Under the pieces are notes generated by a model that was given only the letters and a program-made list of their open reading frames with translations, was not told the origin of the DNA and made no database searches. Shown piece after piece: positions 6,765 to 14,435 of a DNA stretch of 64,000 bases (position 1 is the stretch's first letter; every line of letters starts with the position of its first letter). The translations under genes and the position numbers were made by a program. Source of the stretch: Robiginitomaculum sp. (GTDB lineage: Bacteria; Pseudomonadota; Alphaproteobacteria; Caulobacterales; Maricaulaceae). The stretch spans positions 1-64,000 of the forward strand of contig JALSHE010000050.1 of the NCBI GenBank assembly GCA_026982415.1, read 5' to 3'.

Positions 6765-8567
6765 TTACAGCCCCGCCGCCTCGCGCAGTTCTTCCAGCTC
6801 TAGCCATTCCTCTTCGCATTTTTCCAATTTGGTTTGGACTTTGTCGAGGTCTTCTATGGTCTGCGTAAAGCCGTCCGGATCTTTGATATAGTATTCCGGG
6901 TCTTCTAGTTTTGCGTTAAGGGCGGCTAGGTCGGCTTCGAGGTTTGCTATTGTTTTTGGCAAGGTTTCCAGAGCGAATTTATGCTTATAACTGAGTTTTA
7001 GTTTTGCGGGTTTCGACTTGCTTTGGGATTTAGTAGAACCGGATTGTTGGGCTTTGTTTTTGGCTCGTGCCTCAACCCCATGACCGCGCTGGGCGATCAT
7101 ATCAGTATAGCCACCCGCATATTCTTGCCAGTGCGCATCGCCTTCAAATGCGATGACAGAATTCACCGTGCGGTCGAGAAAATCCCGGTCATGAGAAACC
7201 AGCAAGACCGTGCCTTTGTAATCGGCGATCAGTTCTTGCAAAAGGTCAAGCGTTTCCAGATCAAGATCATTGGTAGGTTCGTCGAGGATGAGTAGGTTGG
7301 ACGGTAAGCGCAGCCCGCGTGCCAGTTCCAGCCGCGCCCGTTCTCCGCCGGACAGCCTGCTAATGGGGGTGCGTTGTTGTTCGGGGAGGAACAAGAAGTC
7401 CTTCATATAACCAATGACATGTTTTTGAATGTCGCCGACCATAACACTATCACCCCCGCCGCCCGTGAGGGCGTCTTTTAAGGTCGTGTTCGGATCAAGT
7501 CCTTCGCGTTTTTGGTCAAGAATAAGCGGCTGTAGATTGGTGCCGAGCTTGATAGTGCCGTCGTCGGCTTCCAACTGCCCCATAATCAATTTTAGCAAGG
7601 TTGTTTTACCGCTACCGTTCGGGCCGATAATGCCGATACGGTCGCCGCGTGCGATCCGGGTCGAGAAATCATCTATAATGATACGCTCGCCGTAAGCTTT
7701 GCTGACATGTTCCAGCTTGGCGACCAATTTTCCAGAAGTCTGCCCTTCAGTGACACTGATATTGGCTTTACCAACGGATTGTTTTTCGTCCCGTTTGGTA
7801 CTGCGTAGATTGCCCAATTCCTTGAGGCGGCGCACATTACGCTTGCGGCGGCCCGAAACTCCGTGGACGACCCAATGCTGCTCGCGCTCTATTTTGCGTG
7901 AAAGTTTATGGCGGTCCAGCTGTTCTTGTTCCAGAAAATTATCGCGCCAGTCTTCAAACGCCCCGAAGCCTTTATTGATTTGACGGGTCTCGCCCCGGTC
8001 AACCCAGATGGTCTCATTGGTCAGTTTTGAGAGAAAACGCCTGTCATGGGAGATCAATATCAGCGCACCTTTATAGGCGGATAACTCGCCCTCTAACCAT
8101 TCTATAATCGGTAAATCCAAGTGGTTGGTAGGCTCGTCGAGCATGAGTAAATCAGGTTCTGGTGCTAAGGCTCTAGCGAGCGCCGCTCGGCGCGATTCAC
8201 CGCCAGAGATATTATTTGGGTTGGCCTTGCCGTCGAGACCGAGCGCGTCCATAAGATAATGAATGCGGTAGCCATCATCGGCGCCTTCAAGCCCACCAGA
8301 AATATATTCACTGAGATTTGCATAGGCCGATAAATCCGGCTCTTGGTGCATATAGCGCACCGTTGTTCCGGGCTTTAAAAACCGTTCACCCTCATCAGGC
8401 TGAATGATACCGGCCGCAATTTTAAGCAAGGTCGACTTGCCTGAGCCGTTGCGACCAACCAAACATATGCGCGCCCCCGGCATGACGGCAAACTCGGCTC
8501 CTTCTATCAAAGGTGTTGTGCCAAAGGAGAGGTGGATGTTCTTCAAGGTAAGAATCGGTGGAGGCAT
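6765..8567 (-). CDS. uup: ABC-F family ATPase, Uup-like
   Basis: A 600-residue soluble protein with two ABC domains and no membrane part. Domain 1 has Walker A GRNGSGKST and signature ISGGESRRAALARAL; domain 2 has Walker A GPNGSGKTT and signature LSGGERARLELARGL, each followed by a Walker B with DEPTNHLD or DEPTNDLD. A C-terminal basic, coiled-coil extension (after about residue 500) with TIANLEADLAALNAKLEDPE is typical of Uup. ABC-F proteins act on the ribosome or DNA rather than transport. Single gene, converging on the Tad-domain gene with 4 bp between the stops. Confidence 0.92.
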   Translation of the reverse strand: MPPPILTLKNIHLSFGTTPLIEGAEFAVMPGARICLVGRNGSGKSTLLKIAAGIIQPDEGERFLKPGTTVRYMHQEPDLSAYANLSEYISGGLEGADDGYRIHYLMDALGLDGKANPNNISGGESRRAALARALAPEPDLLMLDEPTNHLDLPIIEWLEGELSAYKGALILISHDRRFLSKLTNETIWVDRGETRQINKGFGAFEDWRDNFLEQEQLDRHKLSRKIEREQHWVVHGVSGRRKRNVRRLKELGNLRSTKRDEKQSVGKANISVTEGQTSGKLVAKLEHVSKAYGERIIIDDFSTRIARGDRIGIIGPNGSGKTTLLKLIMGQLEADDGTIKLGTNLQPLILDQKREGLDPNTTLKDALTGGGGDSVMVGDIQKHVIGYMKDFLFLPEQQRTPISRLSGGERARLELARGLRLPSNLLILDEPTNDLDLETLDLLQELIADYKGTVLLVSHDRDFLDRTVNSVIAFEGDAHWQEYAGGYTDMIAQRGHGVEARAKNKAQQSGSTKSQSKSKPAKLKLSYKHKFALETLPKTIANLEADLAALNAKLEDPEYYIKDPDGFTQTIEDLDKVQTKLEKCEEEWLELEELREAAGL

Positions 8568-8706
8568 AATGGTTTCTTTGAGTTATTATTTCGGAATTGG
8601 TTTCTTGTGGCGCTTATATGGGGGTTGGCGGATTTTTCACCCTAAAAAAGCATTTAATTGTAAAAACCAAGAAAAAAGACAGTTTTCGGCATAAAAACGA
8701 CATAAT

Positions 8707-8722
8707 CGTGAGTTACATCACG
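8707..8722. promoter_or_regulatory. CRP/FNR-superfamily-like dyad
   Basis: CGTGAGTTACATCACG has the GTGA-N6-TCAC layout of CRP-type sites, with an extra matching C/G pair outside. A similar dyad, CGTGATGGGCATCACG, occurs at 11916-11931. Confidence 0.45.
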
Positions 8723-8877
8723 CTTAAGGTCGCGAGCATCTGGTATAATTCAGGTAATCAAGGTATGATTGTGTTGCATAAACACATCATTAACACAGAT
8801 TAATGCGAGATTAAGGCGAATTAGGGTATAATTTACGTTTATAGGTTATATATTTATTGAAATTAGCGGTCGATTTG

Positions 8878-8890
8878 GTACACTGTGTAC
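8878..8890 (+). promoter_or_regulatory. Palindrome GTACAC-T-GTGTAC abutting the ribosome binding site
   Basis: A perfect 6-bp-arm inverted repeat ends at the base before the GGGAG Shine-Dalgarno (8891-8895) of the gene at 8900. It could be an operator or an mRNA hairpin that affects ribosome access. Confidence 0.45.
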
Positions 8891-8899
8891 GGGAGTAAA

Positions 8900-9988
8900 A
8901 TGATCAAGAAGCAACATAAACACATCCTAGGTGGGCACGTTGAGGGGCGCATTGAAGGGCACAAACAAGAGCAAAAGACGGTTTTTAAAGCCGCTTTGCT
9001 TATATGTGCGGCTGTTTCTGTGTTTTCAGCAAGTTATGCATCTGCGCAAAGCCAAGTTTCTGATAATGTTCAAAACGACCAAGTAATTATTGCCACGACG
9101 ACGCCTGACGCAACAACCGAGCAGGCTTTGCCACGTGATTTAGAGCCGGAAGTTCTGAAAGTGCCGACGGCACGGACGATCAACCCAAAAGACATAAAAC
9201 AACAAAAGCGCGCCCGCAGTAATCGCTGGAACCCACAGACTCTAACCCAGCCCACCGGCTTAAGCGCCGCTAGCCAGCGTTCCCCGCAGCCGATTGCTCG
9301 ACCGCTTATGCAAGCGGACATTATGCCGACGGATTTATTATCGGCACAAGATTTGTTGAAAACCAGCGATGTTCCGACCTTAAGGCTTGTCAAACCGCTT
9401 GAGGCTACGACACGTTCAGACGGCGTTATCAATCTCAGTTCTTCCTTGCGCGGCGCCTTGTTTGATCTTTCCAATACTGACAATGTGAATGCTTCGGTTT
9501 TCAAGCTGGACCTTGGCGGGCAACCTTGTCTGGGCACCGCCATTGAATGCCGGGCTAATGACAATAGACGCATTGATTTTGGTTATGCCAAAAACATCAC
9601 CAAAGGCAAGAAAAACGGATTTAACCTACAATTGACCCCCCACGGTGGGTTGCGCGTGGATGACACTGGCCAAAGTGCCCTTGTTGGGGCGTTGGTACGG
9701 ATTGGCGACAGTTTGCGTGAAGGGTCGGAAATGAAATCCAATACATGGTATTTGTTTGCCGGTGCGGACGCAGAAGCTTTGACCTACACGCCAAATTCCG
9801 TCCGCCGCCTGACCAGTGGTGAGTTTCATCTCCAAGACCGGATAATTATTGGTGATGCGCAAGCCGGTGTCGGCTACCGCCTCGGCGACGCCGATCTGGC
9901 TTTGACTTATTATAAGCGTCAAGCCAAAGCGGAAAACTATAGTTATGACGAAAACGCTGCCGCACTTTCCATTACTTGGAAAAGATAA
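8900..9988 (+). CDS. Outer-membrane beta-barrel protein, LpxR (DUF2219)-like
   Basis: A 362-residue exported protein. A long basic, His-rich leader (HKHILGGHVEGRIEGHKQ) precedes a hydrophobic signal segment ending ASYASAQ. About 130 residues of low-complexity linker follow, then a C-terminal part of alternating polar and hydrophobic strands. The end (WYLFAGADAEAL, GDAQAGVGYRLGDADLALTYYKRQAKAE, final ITWKR) resembles the C-terminus of LpxR-like lipid A-modifying barrel proteins of Caulobacterales. The catalytic residues of LpxR could not be confirmed by eye, so enzyme activity is uncertain. The ATG at 8900 has GGGAG 4 nt upstream. Monocistronic. Confidence 0.55.
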   Translation: MIKKQHKHILGGHVEGRIEGHKQEQKTVFKAALLICAAVSVFSASYASAQSQVSDNVQNDQVIIATTTPDATTEQALPRDLEPEVLKVPTARTINPKDIKQQKRARSNRWNPQTLTQPTGLSAASQRSPQPIARPLMQADIMPTDLLSAQDLLKTSDVPTLRLVKPLEATTRSDGVINLSSSLRGALFDLSNTDNVNASVFKLDLGGQPCLGTAIECRANDNRRIDFGYAKNITKGKKNGFNLQLTPHGGLRVDDTGQSALVGALVRIGDSLREGSEMKSNTWYLFAGADAEALTYTPNSVRRLTSGEFHLQDRIIIGDAQAGVGYRLGDADLALTYYKRQAKAENYSYDENAAALSITWKR

Positions 9989-10018
9989 CAGTAAACCACA
10001 ATACTACTTCAATGCGCA

Positions 10019-11299
10019 CTAAATACTTTCAGGGATTTCTCTTGCTTTCAGCCAGCTATCCCGATCTTCAAAACTTGTTTGAATGGCTTTAATTTCTTCT
10101 GCACTTAAATCCGGGCGCCAAGCTTCAAAGATTAACACGACGCGGGTCTCGTCGCTATCATTCCAGGCTTCATGATCCCAACCATCATCAAACAGGAACA
10201 ACTCCCCTTCCGTCCAGTAATGGGTATGATCTGCAACGCGTATACGGCATTTGTCTGACGGAATAATAAGCGGCAGGTGGGCGGTCAGCCTTGTGTTGGC
10301 CGTGCCAAAGTGCGGTGGGATGTGGATATTTGGCTTGAGGACAGAAAAGAATATTTCCATAGGCTGGCCGTTGAAAATAACCACAGGTACATTCTCAAAT
10401 GCTGCTTTGGTTTTAGGGAAATGCTCCAGACAAGCTTGGGGCGCACCGTCTTTATATAAATGTACCGCCGTCCAGGTCTGCTGTCCGATCAAATGGTCAC
10501 AGGATACATCTGCGCCCATATTCGCGGCTAAATATGGCGCGTTCGGCTCCGTTTGCCCGCGCATATACGTCAAATATTCGTTCCGAATGTCTATATATGC
10601 AGATTGTAGTTCCTGCACCCAAGCCAAGTCAGGGCAATCAAACACCGGAGTAGACGGCAAATCCGGCGCATAAAAAATCCAGGGGTTTAACTGCTTGTTT
10701 TCAAATCTAACCGGGCCATTATGAGTTTGTGGCCACAGCGACGACCGAAGCCGTTCCGGATTATCACATTTGTCCAGGCTGTTTATATGTTGCGCCGTGA
10801 AATGTTGCCGCAACATTTTGTCAGCGAGTAAAGACTTGGCTTTTGTTGGGGCGTCCGCATTTGGGTTTTGGTGCGCGGCGCGAACCATAGGGTCATGATC
10901 CGCGCCTAGAGACCAAATTTGTAAGGCACGGGCAGTGTCGCCCATTTCGTACAAAGCCGCCCCTAAAAACATAGCATAACGGGCGTTGTTCGGATTAATC
11001 TTCCACGCGCTTAAATATGCCTGTGCAGCGGTGTTCCAATCGCGCATCTGTTCATAGGCATTACCCAGATCAAAATACACCCACGGATTATCTGGCAGGG
11101 ATTTCGTTAGTCGCTCGAAATATGTTGCGGCACTTTTAGGGTCGTTTTGTGCCAACGCTAATTGACCAAGCATGCCGAGGGTGTCGGACTGGTCTGGCTG
11201 GGCGGTGAGGACTTGTTTGAGATAGGCCTCGGCCTCATTTAATTGCCCGTTCCCCGCTGCCGCATGGGCTTGCTTTAATAATGTTTGAATATCATTCAT
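10019..11299 (-). CDS. TPR-repeat aspartyl/asparaginyl beta-hydroxylase
   Basis: A 426-residue protein that fuses about four tetratricopeptide repeats (residues 1-140: ALGQLALAQNDPKSAATYFERL, YFDLGNAYEQMRDWNTAAQAYLSAWKINPN and others) to an Asp_Arg_Hydrox-type 2-oxoglutarate/Fe(II) oxygenase domain (about 280-400). Iron ligands are probably the His in IHIPPHFG and the His in FDDGWDHEAWN, with a 2-oxoglutarate-binding Arg in ETRVVLIF. Family members hydroxylate Asp or Asn in proteins or related substrates. The TPR part may choose the partner. No signal peptide, so probably cytoplasmic. Single gene; substrate unknown. Confidence 0.85.
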   Translation of the reverse strand: MNDIQTLLKQAHAAAGNGQLNEAEAYLKQVLTAQPDQSDTLGMLGQLALAQNDPKSAATYFERLTKSLPDNPWVYFDLGNAYEQMRDWNTAAQAYLSAWKINPNNARYAMFLGAALYEMGDTARALQIWSLGADHDPMVRAAHQNPNADAPTKAKSLLADKMLRQHFTAQHINSLDKCDNPERLRSSLWPQTHNGPVRFENKQLNPWIFYAPDLPSTPVFDCPDLAWVQELQSAYIDIRNEYLTYMRGQTEPNAPYLAANMGADVSCDHLIGQQTWTAVHLYKDGAPQACLEHFPKTKAAFENVPVVIFNGQPMEIFFSVLKPNIHIPPHFGTANTRLTAHLPLIIPSDKCRIRVADHTHYWTEGELFLFDDGWDHEAWNDSDETRVVLIFEAWRPDLSAEEIKAIQTSFEDRDSWLKAREIPESI

Positions 11300-11362
11300 A
11301 ATGCCCGAACTTCAATCTGTTTATGAGACCACTACCTAAACCATAATGGTGCTGTTGTGCAA

Positions 11363-11860
11363 TCAATTCCGCTTGCGCCGCGTCCATTTGGCGAGCGCGA
11401 AGATCAGCACAAGTAGAGCGATAATGGTGGCTAATATAAAGCTTGTAAATTTTAGCGGCGTTAGGATGTCTTTGGCGACCAGCAGATTGGTTGAGCCAGA
11501 GAGCGCCAATGACTGGACGAAATTTTCTGCGAAATCAGCAATGACGGTTACAAATGCCGGTATCACGAGAAAACGGCGGTATTGAGCGGAGAAGCGCGCG
11601 ACAATGCCTGCCAATAAGCCGCCGAAGGTGAGCGGATAAAATGTATCCAGCGTTAAAGTCGCAATGATGTGCCTGTGCTTTTGTTCACTGCTCATGGCTT
11701 CCAGTCGGGAAAAAGCATCGGCACTGTTCATTTGCATGTCCAAAAGTGGGCCGCCTACCGCTTGTTCGGCAAAATAAAACGATGCGCCCAGCAAAACAAA
11801 GGCAACCAGCAGGAAGACAATAACAGGTGTCCGGGCAAGAAAGTCGAGTAATTTTGTCAT
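11363..11860 (-). CDS. Hypothetical four-helix membrane protein
   Basis: A 165-residue protein with about four hydrophobic segments (residues 12-32, 70-90, 98-118, 138-158) and a basic tail WTRRKRN; probably inner membrane. Start ATG 11860 is chosen for the AAGGA Shine-Dalgarno 7 nt upstream; the frame itself opens at 11902. A GTGA-N6-TCAC dyad at 11916-11931 lies 56 bp upstream of this start, a distance compatible with activation by a CRP/FNR-type regulator. No family recognised; function unknown. Confidence 0.7.
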   Translation of the reverse strand: MTKLLDFLARTPVIVFLLVAFVLLGASFYFAEQAVGGPLLDMQMNSADAFSRLEAMSSEQKHRHIIATLTLDTFYPLTFGGLLAGIVARFSAQYRRFLVIPAFVTVIADFAENFVQSLALSGSTNLLVAKDILTPLKFTSFILATIIALLVLIFALAKWTRRKRN

Positions 11861-11915
11861 GGCGGTTTCCTTTATACTTTGCGCTGAATAGCCAGTTAGC
11901 ATTGAGTATTTGGTT

Positions 11916-11931
11916 CGTGATGGGCATCACG
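11916..11931 (-). promoter_or_regulatory. CRP/FNR-superfamily-like dyad upstream of membrane protein gene
   Basis: CGTGATGGGCATCACG is a perfect inverted repeat with 7-bp arms and a GG centre, containing GTGA-N6-TCAC. Its centre is about 63 bp before the ATG at 11860, about the same as the FNR-type box before the gene at 59726. Confidence 0.5.
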
Positions 11932-11993
11932 GACAAGCTATTTCGTGCGGTTTAAGCTTTCTATGTATCTTATGACTAGAGCATATCTTCATA

Positions 11994-12094
11994 CATTGGA
12001 ACCACTTTGAGTGCCTGCGTTAGCACCGTGAACGGGAGACGTTCCCAGTGCTAACGCAGGTGGCTGTTTTTGCAAGAAGTTTTGTGTTCCAATG
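11994..12094 (+). ncRNA. Candidate structured RNA with three nested hairpin stems
   Basis: Three nested perfect inverted repeats share one centre. The outer stem is CATTGGAAC/GTTCCAATG (11994-12002 with 12086-12094, 9 bp). The middle stem is CCTGCGTTAGCAC/GTGCTAACGCAGG (12014-12026 with 12048-12060, 13 bp). The inner stem is GAACG/CGTTC (12030-12034 with 12040-12044). Unpaired strands between outer and middle stems are about 11 nt (5') and 25 nt (3'). This closing stem, asymmetric bubble and long apical stem recall 6S RNA, but no 6S sequence signature was recognised and the strand is not proven. Confidence 0.45.
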
Positions 12095-12157
12095 GATTCG
12101 ACCCCAGATCGGGCGATGTGTGCGTTTTAGACGTCGGTGTAGCTCTTGTCATAGGCT

Positions 12158-12179
12158 CTAGGCCGTGGTGAAGAATTAA
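12158..12179 (+). repeat. 22-bp dispersed repeat, copy 1
   Basis: CTAGGCCGTGGTGAAGAATT plus AA occurs here and, exactly, in reverse complement at 38489-38510 in another divergent promoter region. TTAACCAT overlaps its 3' end (12176-12183). Confidence 0.85.
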
Positions 12180-12183
12180 CCAT

Positions 12184-12443
12184 TGTCAAGACGGAGACGG
12201 TTTTGCCTGAGTATTAGGAGAATAATAGCAAGTGTGTTGCCGAACGGCGATAGGCTCGAAAGCATATCTGCAAGTGAAAGCTTTTTGGGGCGCCGACCAA
12301 TTGTGCGCATTCCCACGCCGCAGGATATAATTATTTAGGATGGTCACCACCGCGCCTAATTTTATGCCCTCTTTTTTGGGGAATGTGCATTTTTTTATGG
12401 GCATTGCTAATTAGACGCTTGCTATCCGGTGCGCATACAAGAT
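12184..12443. other. Noncoding stretch upstream of nrdB
   Basis: No convincing gene is seen. A minus-strand open frame of 72 codons (12186-12404) has no recognisable domain and no clear ribosome binding site. The region may hold the distal nrdB promoter or leader. Confidence 0.4.
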
Positions 12444-12481
12444 ATGGATAACATTGTGTAATAAACATCTATATATAGATT
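12444..12481 (+). promoter_or_regulatory. NrdR box plus half-box before nrdB
   Basis: The core CTATATATAG (12469-12478) equals the centre of the NrdR consensus acaCwAtATaTwGtgt. Upstream, ATTGTGT (12453-12459) matches the right half of a second box, giving centres 22 bp apart, close to two helical turns. NrdR represses ribonucleotide reductase genes and its boxes normally occur in such tandem pairs. The second box is weak. Confidence 0.55.
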
Positions 12482-12546
12482 ATTTACGAATTTACGGCAG
12501 AGTTTGCCCGATAGCCCATCAGGCGATTCGTAACTGGGAGAGTGAA

Positions 12547-13593
12547 ATGCCAACTTCAAAAAACGGGGGATCCATGATAATTGGTGCAGAAAAACCGGGA
12601 CTTTTAACCAAATCCGTGGGTTATAAGCCATTTCGCTATCCTTGGGCCTATGATTTTTGGCAAAAGCAACAGCAAGTCCACTGGATGCCCGAAGAAGTGC
12701 CGCTCGGCGAAGATTGCAAAGACTGGGCGACCAGTTTAACCGATTCGGAGCGCAATCTCCTGACCCAGATTTTCCGGTTCTTCACCCAAGGCGATATTGA
12801 GGTCAATGATAATTACATGGAACACTATGCGCGGGTGTTCAAACCGACCGAGCTTAAAATGATGATTGCGGCGTTCTCCAATATAGAGACCGTTCACATT
12901 GCCGCCTATGCGCTCCTCATCGAAACTATTGGTATGCCCGAAAGCGAATTTTCGGCGTTCATGGAATATGAGAGCATGGCGGCCAAGCATGATTATATGC
13001 AAAAGTTTGGGACGAATTCTAATGAAGATATTGCCCGTTCCCTGGCAATGTTCGGCGGGTTCACCGAAGGGCTGCAATTGTTTGCGTCCTTTGCCATGTT
13101 GATGAATTTCCCGCGCTTTAATAAAATGAAGGGCATGGGACAGATTGTGACCTGGTCTATTCGCGACGAAAGCTTGCACTGTGAGGGCATGATAAAATTG
13201 TTTCACACCTTCGCCCGCGAGACCGGGTGCGTCACTCAAAGCGTCAAAGACGACATCATAGATTGTTGTAAAACTGTAGTGGGCATGGAAGATAAATTTA
13301 TTGATTTGGCTTTTGAAATGGGGCCGGTTGAGGGTATGACGGCGCAGGATATTAAATCCTATATTCGCTATATTGCCGATTGGCGTTTACAACAATTGGA
13401 CTTGCCTACTGTTTACGGGATTAAGGAACACCCTCTGCCGTGGTTGGTGGAAATCTTGAACGGCGTTGAGCATGCCAATTTCTTTGAAGCCCGCGCGACC
13501 GAATATTCCAAAGGAGCCTCCCAAGGCGAATGGCACGGGGACGACGGTGTTTGGGGCTTGTTTGAAAAACACAATCAGGCCAAAGCTGGTTAG
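12547..13593 (+). CDS. nrdB: Class Ia ribonucleoside-diphosphate reductase, beta subunit
   Basis: A 348-residue radical-generating subunit of ribonucleotide reductase; it makes dNTP precursors together with NrdA, which is not in the window. All metal ligands and the radical tyrosine are visible: Asp83, Glu114, His117, Tyr121 (IETVHIAAY), Glu174, Glu208 and His211 (RDESLHCEG), with spacings like the E. coli enzyme. ATG 12547 is chosen because GGGAG lies 6 nt upstream; the frame is open back to 12454. It is preceded by a long intergenic region with a candidate NrdR box. Monocistronic, or loosely linked to the phosphatase 36 bp downstream. Confidence 0.95.
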   Translation: MPTSKNGGSMIIGAEKPGLLTKSVGYKPFRYPWAYDFWQKQQQVHWMPEEVPLGEDCKDWATSLTDSERNLLTQIFRFFTQGDIEVNDNYMEHYARVFKPTELKMMIAAFSNIETVHIAAYALLIETIGMPESEFSAFMEYESMAAKHDYMQKFGTNSNEDIARSLAMFGGFTEGLQLFASFAMLMNFPRFNKMKGMGQIVTWSIRDESLHCEGMIKLFHTFARETGCVTQSVKDDIIDCCKTVVGMEDKFIDLAFEMGPVEGMTAQDIKSYIRYIADWRLQQLDLPTVYGIKEHPLPWLVEILNGVEHANFFEARATEYSKGASQGEWHGDDGVWGLFEKHNQAKAG

Positions 13594-13629
13594 CTTCGTC
13601 CAAGCCGCCTCCTGAGCAAGAGGAACATT

Positions 13630-14409
13630 ATGCACCGGATTTTGAAATTTGATAATATTCTTAATGTCCGGGATTATGGCGGGCACAGTCTGGCGGATGG
13701 GCGTGAGATAGTGCTTGGGAAGCTTTTTCGTGGTGCGCAACTTAGCGCGATAACAGAGGCAGAACAGAGGCGCTTGGCAGAAATGAATATCTCCTTGCTG
13801 ATCGATCTGCGCTACTTGCCGGAACGCACACGTCAAGCCACCCCTTTATCAGATGTGTTTCGCCCGGAAATTTTTGCATTTGAGGCGGCATATGACCATA
13901 CCGACCCTAATGAACTGGCACCCCACGAAGCTTTCGCTATTCGCGAACTAAACACGGCAGAGGATGCCCGGCGCTATATGCTCGGATCCTATAAGGACAG
14001 GCCTACGGATCCGGGCTTTGTTGGACTGGTGTCCAGGAGTTTGAAACGCATGGCGCAGACGGGGGAGGTGAGTTATGTACACTGCGCAGCGGGCAAAGAC
14101 CGCACCGGCACATTTTCCGCGATATTGCTGATGTTGCTCGGCGTTTCCCCGGATGATGTCATGGCGGAGTATATGCGCACACAAGATGCCGTGGATATTG
14201 ATCTCATCATTCCCATGATCACTGTGAAGATGGAGCAGCGTTACGGACGTAGCTTTACAAGCACTGCGCTCAGGCCGTATTTTCATGTGGAACAGGAATA
14301 TTTGCTGAACTCACTTAGGGTCATTGGCGATGTTGGAACATATGCCCGTGAGGTGCTTATGCTGAGCGTAGATGAAATCGAAAATCTTAAGGGGCATTAT
14401 GTGAGGTGA
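13630..14409 (+). CDS. Tyrosine-protein phosphatase (Y_phosphatase3 type)
   Basis: A 259-residue protein with the cysteine phosphatase loop HCAAGKDRTG (C-x5-R) in its second half and the family N-terminus NVRDYGGHSLADGREI, LFRGAQLS and LLIDLRYLPER. This matches the PF13350 tyrosine/lipid phosphatases, which act on phosphotyrosine or phosphoinositides. No signal peptide. It begins 36 nt after nrdB; the downstream TadE-type genes run on the opposite strand. Physiological substrate unknown. Confidence 0.88.
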   Translation: MHRILKFDNILNVRDYGGHSLADGREIVLGKLFRGAQLSAITEAEQRRLAEMNISLLIDLRYLPERTRQATPLSDVFRPEIFAFEAAYDHTDPNELAPHEAFAIRELNTAEDARRYMLGSYKDRPTDPGFVGLVSRSLKRMAQTGEVSYVHCAAGKDRTGTFSAILLMLLGVSPDDVMAEYMRTQDAVDIDLIIPMITVKMEQRYGRSFTSTALRPYFHVEQEYLLNSLRVIGDVGTYAREVLMLSVDEIENLKGHYVR

Positions 14410-14435
14410 AGCCGTCAGGCTATACCGGAACTGCT

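Larger units (their letters stand above)
8568..8899. other. Divergent intergenic region, AT-rich
   Basis: This 332-bp gap separates uup (minus) from the LpxR-like gene (plus). It holds two TATAAT hexamers (8744-8749 and 8827-8832) without a clear -35, the dyad CGTGAGTTACATCACG at 8707-8722, and a palindrome directly before the Shine-Dalgarno at 8878-8890. No coding region is seen. Confidence 0.6.

Noticed and set aside
11990-12180. Two-piece (permuted) tmRNA, suggested by GGATTCGAC after the outer stem and ACCA near 12001
   Set aside because: No T-arm before the ACCA, no tag reading frame of the ANDN type on either strand, and no G-U identity pair in the stem.
12186-12404. 72-codon minus-strand frame before nrdB
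   Set aside because: No Shine-Dalgarno, no domain, irregular composition; more likely part of the noncoding leader region.
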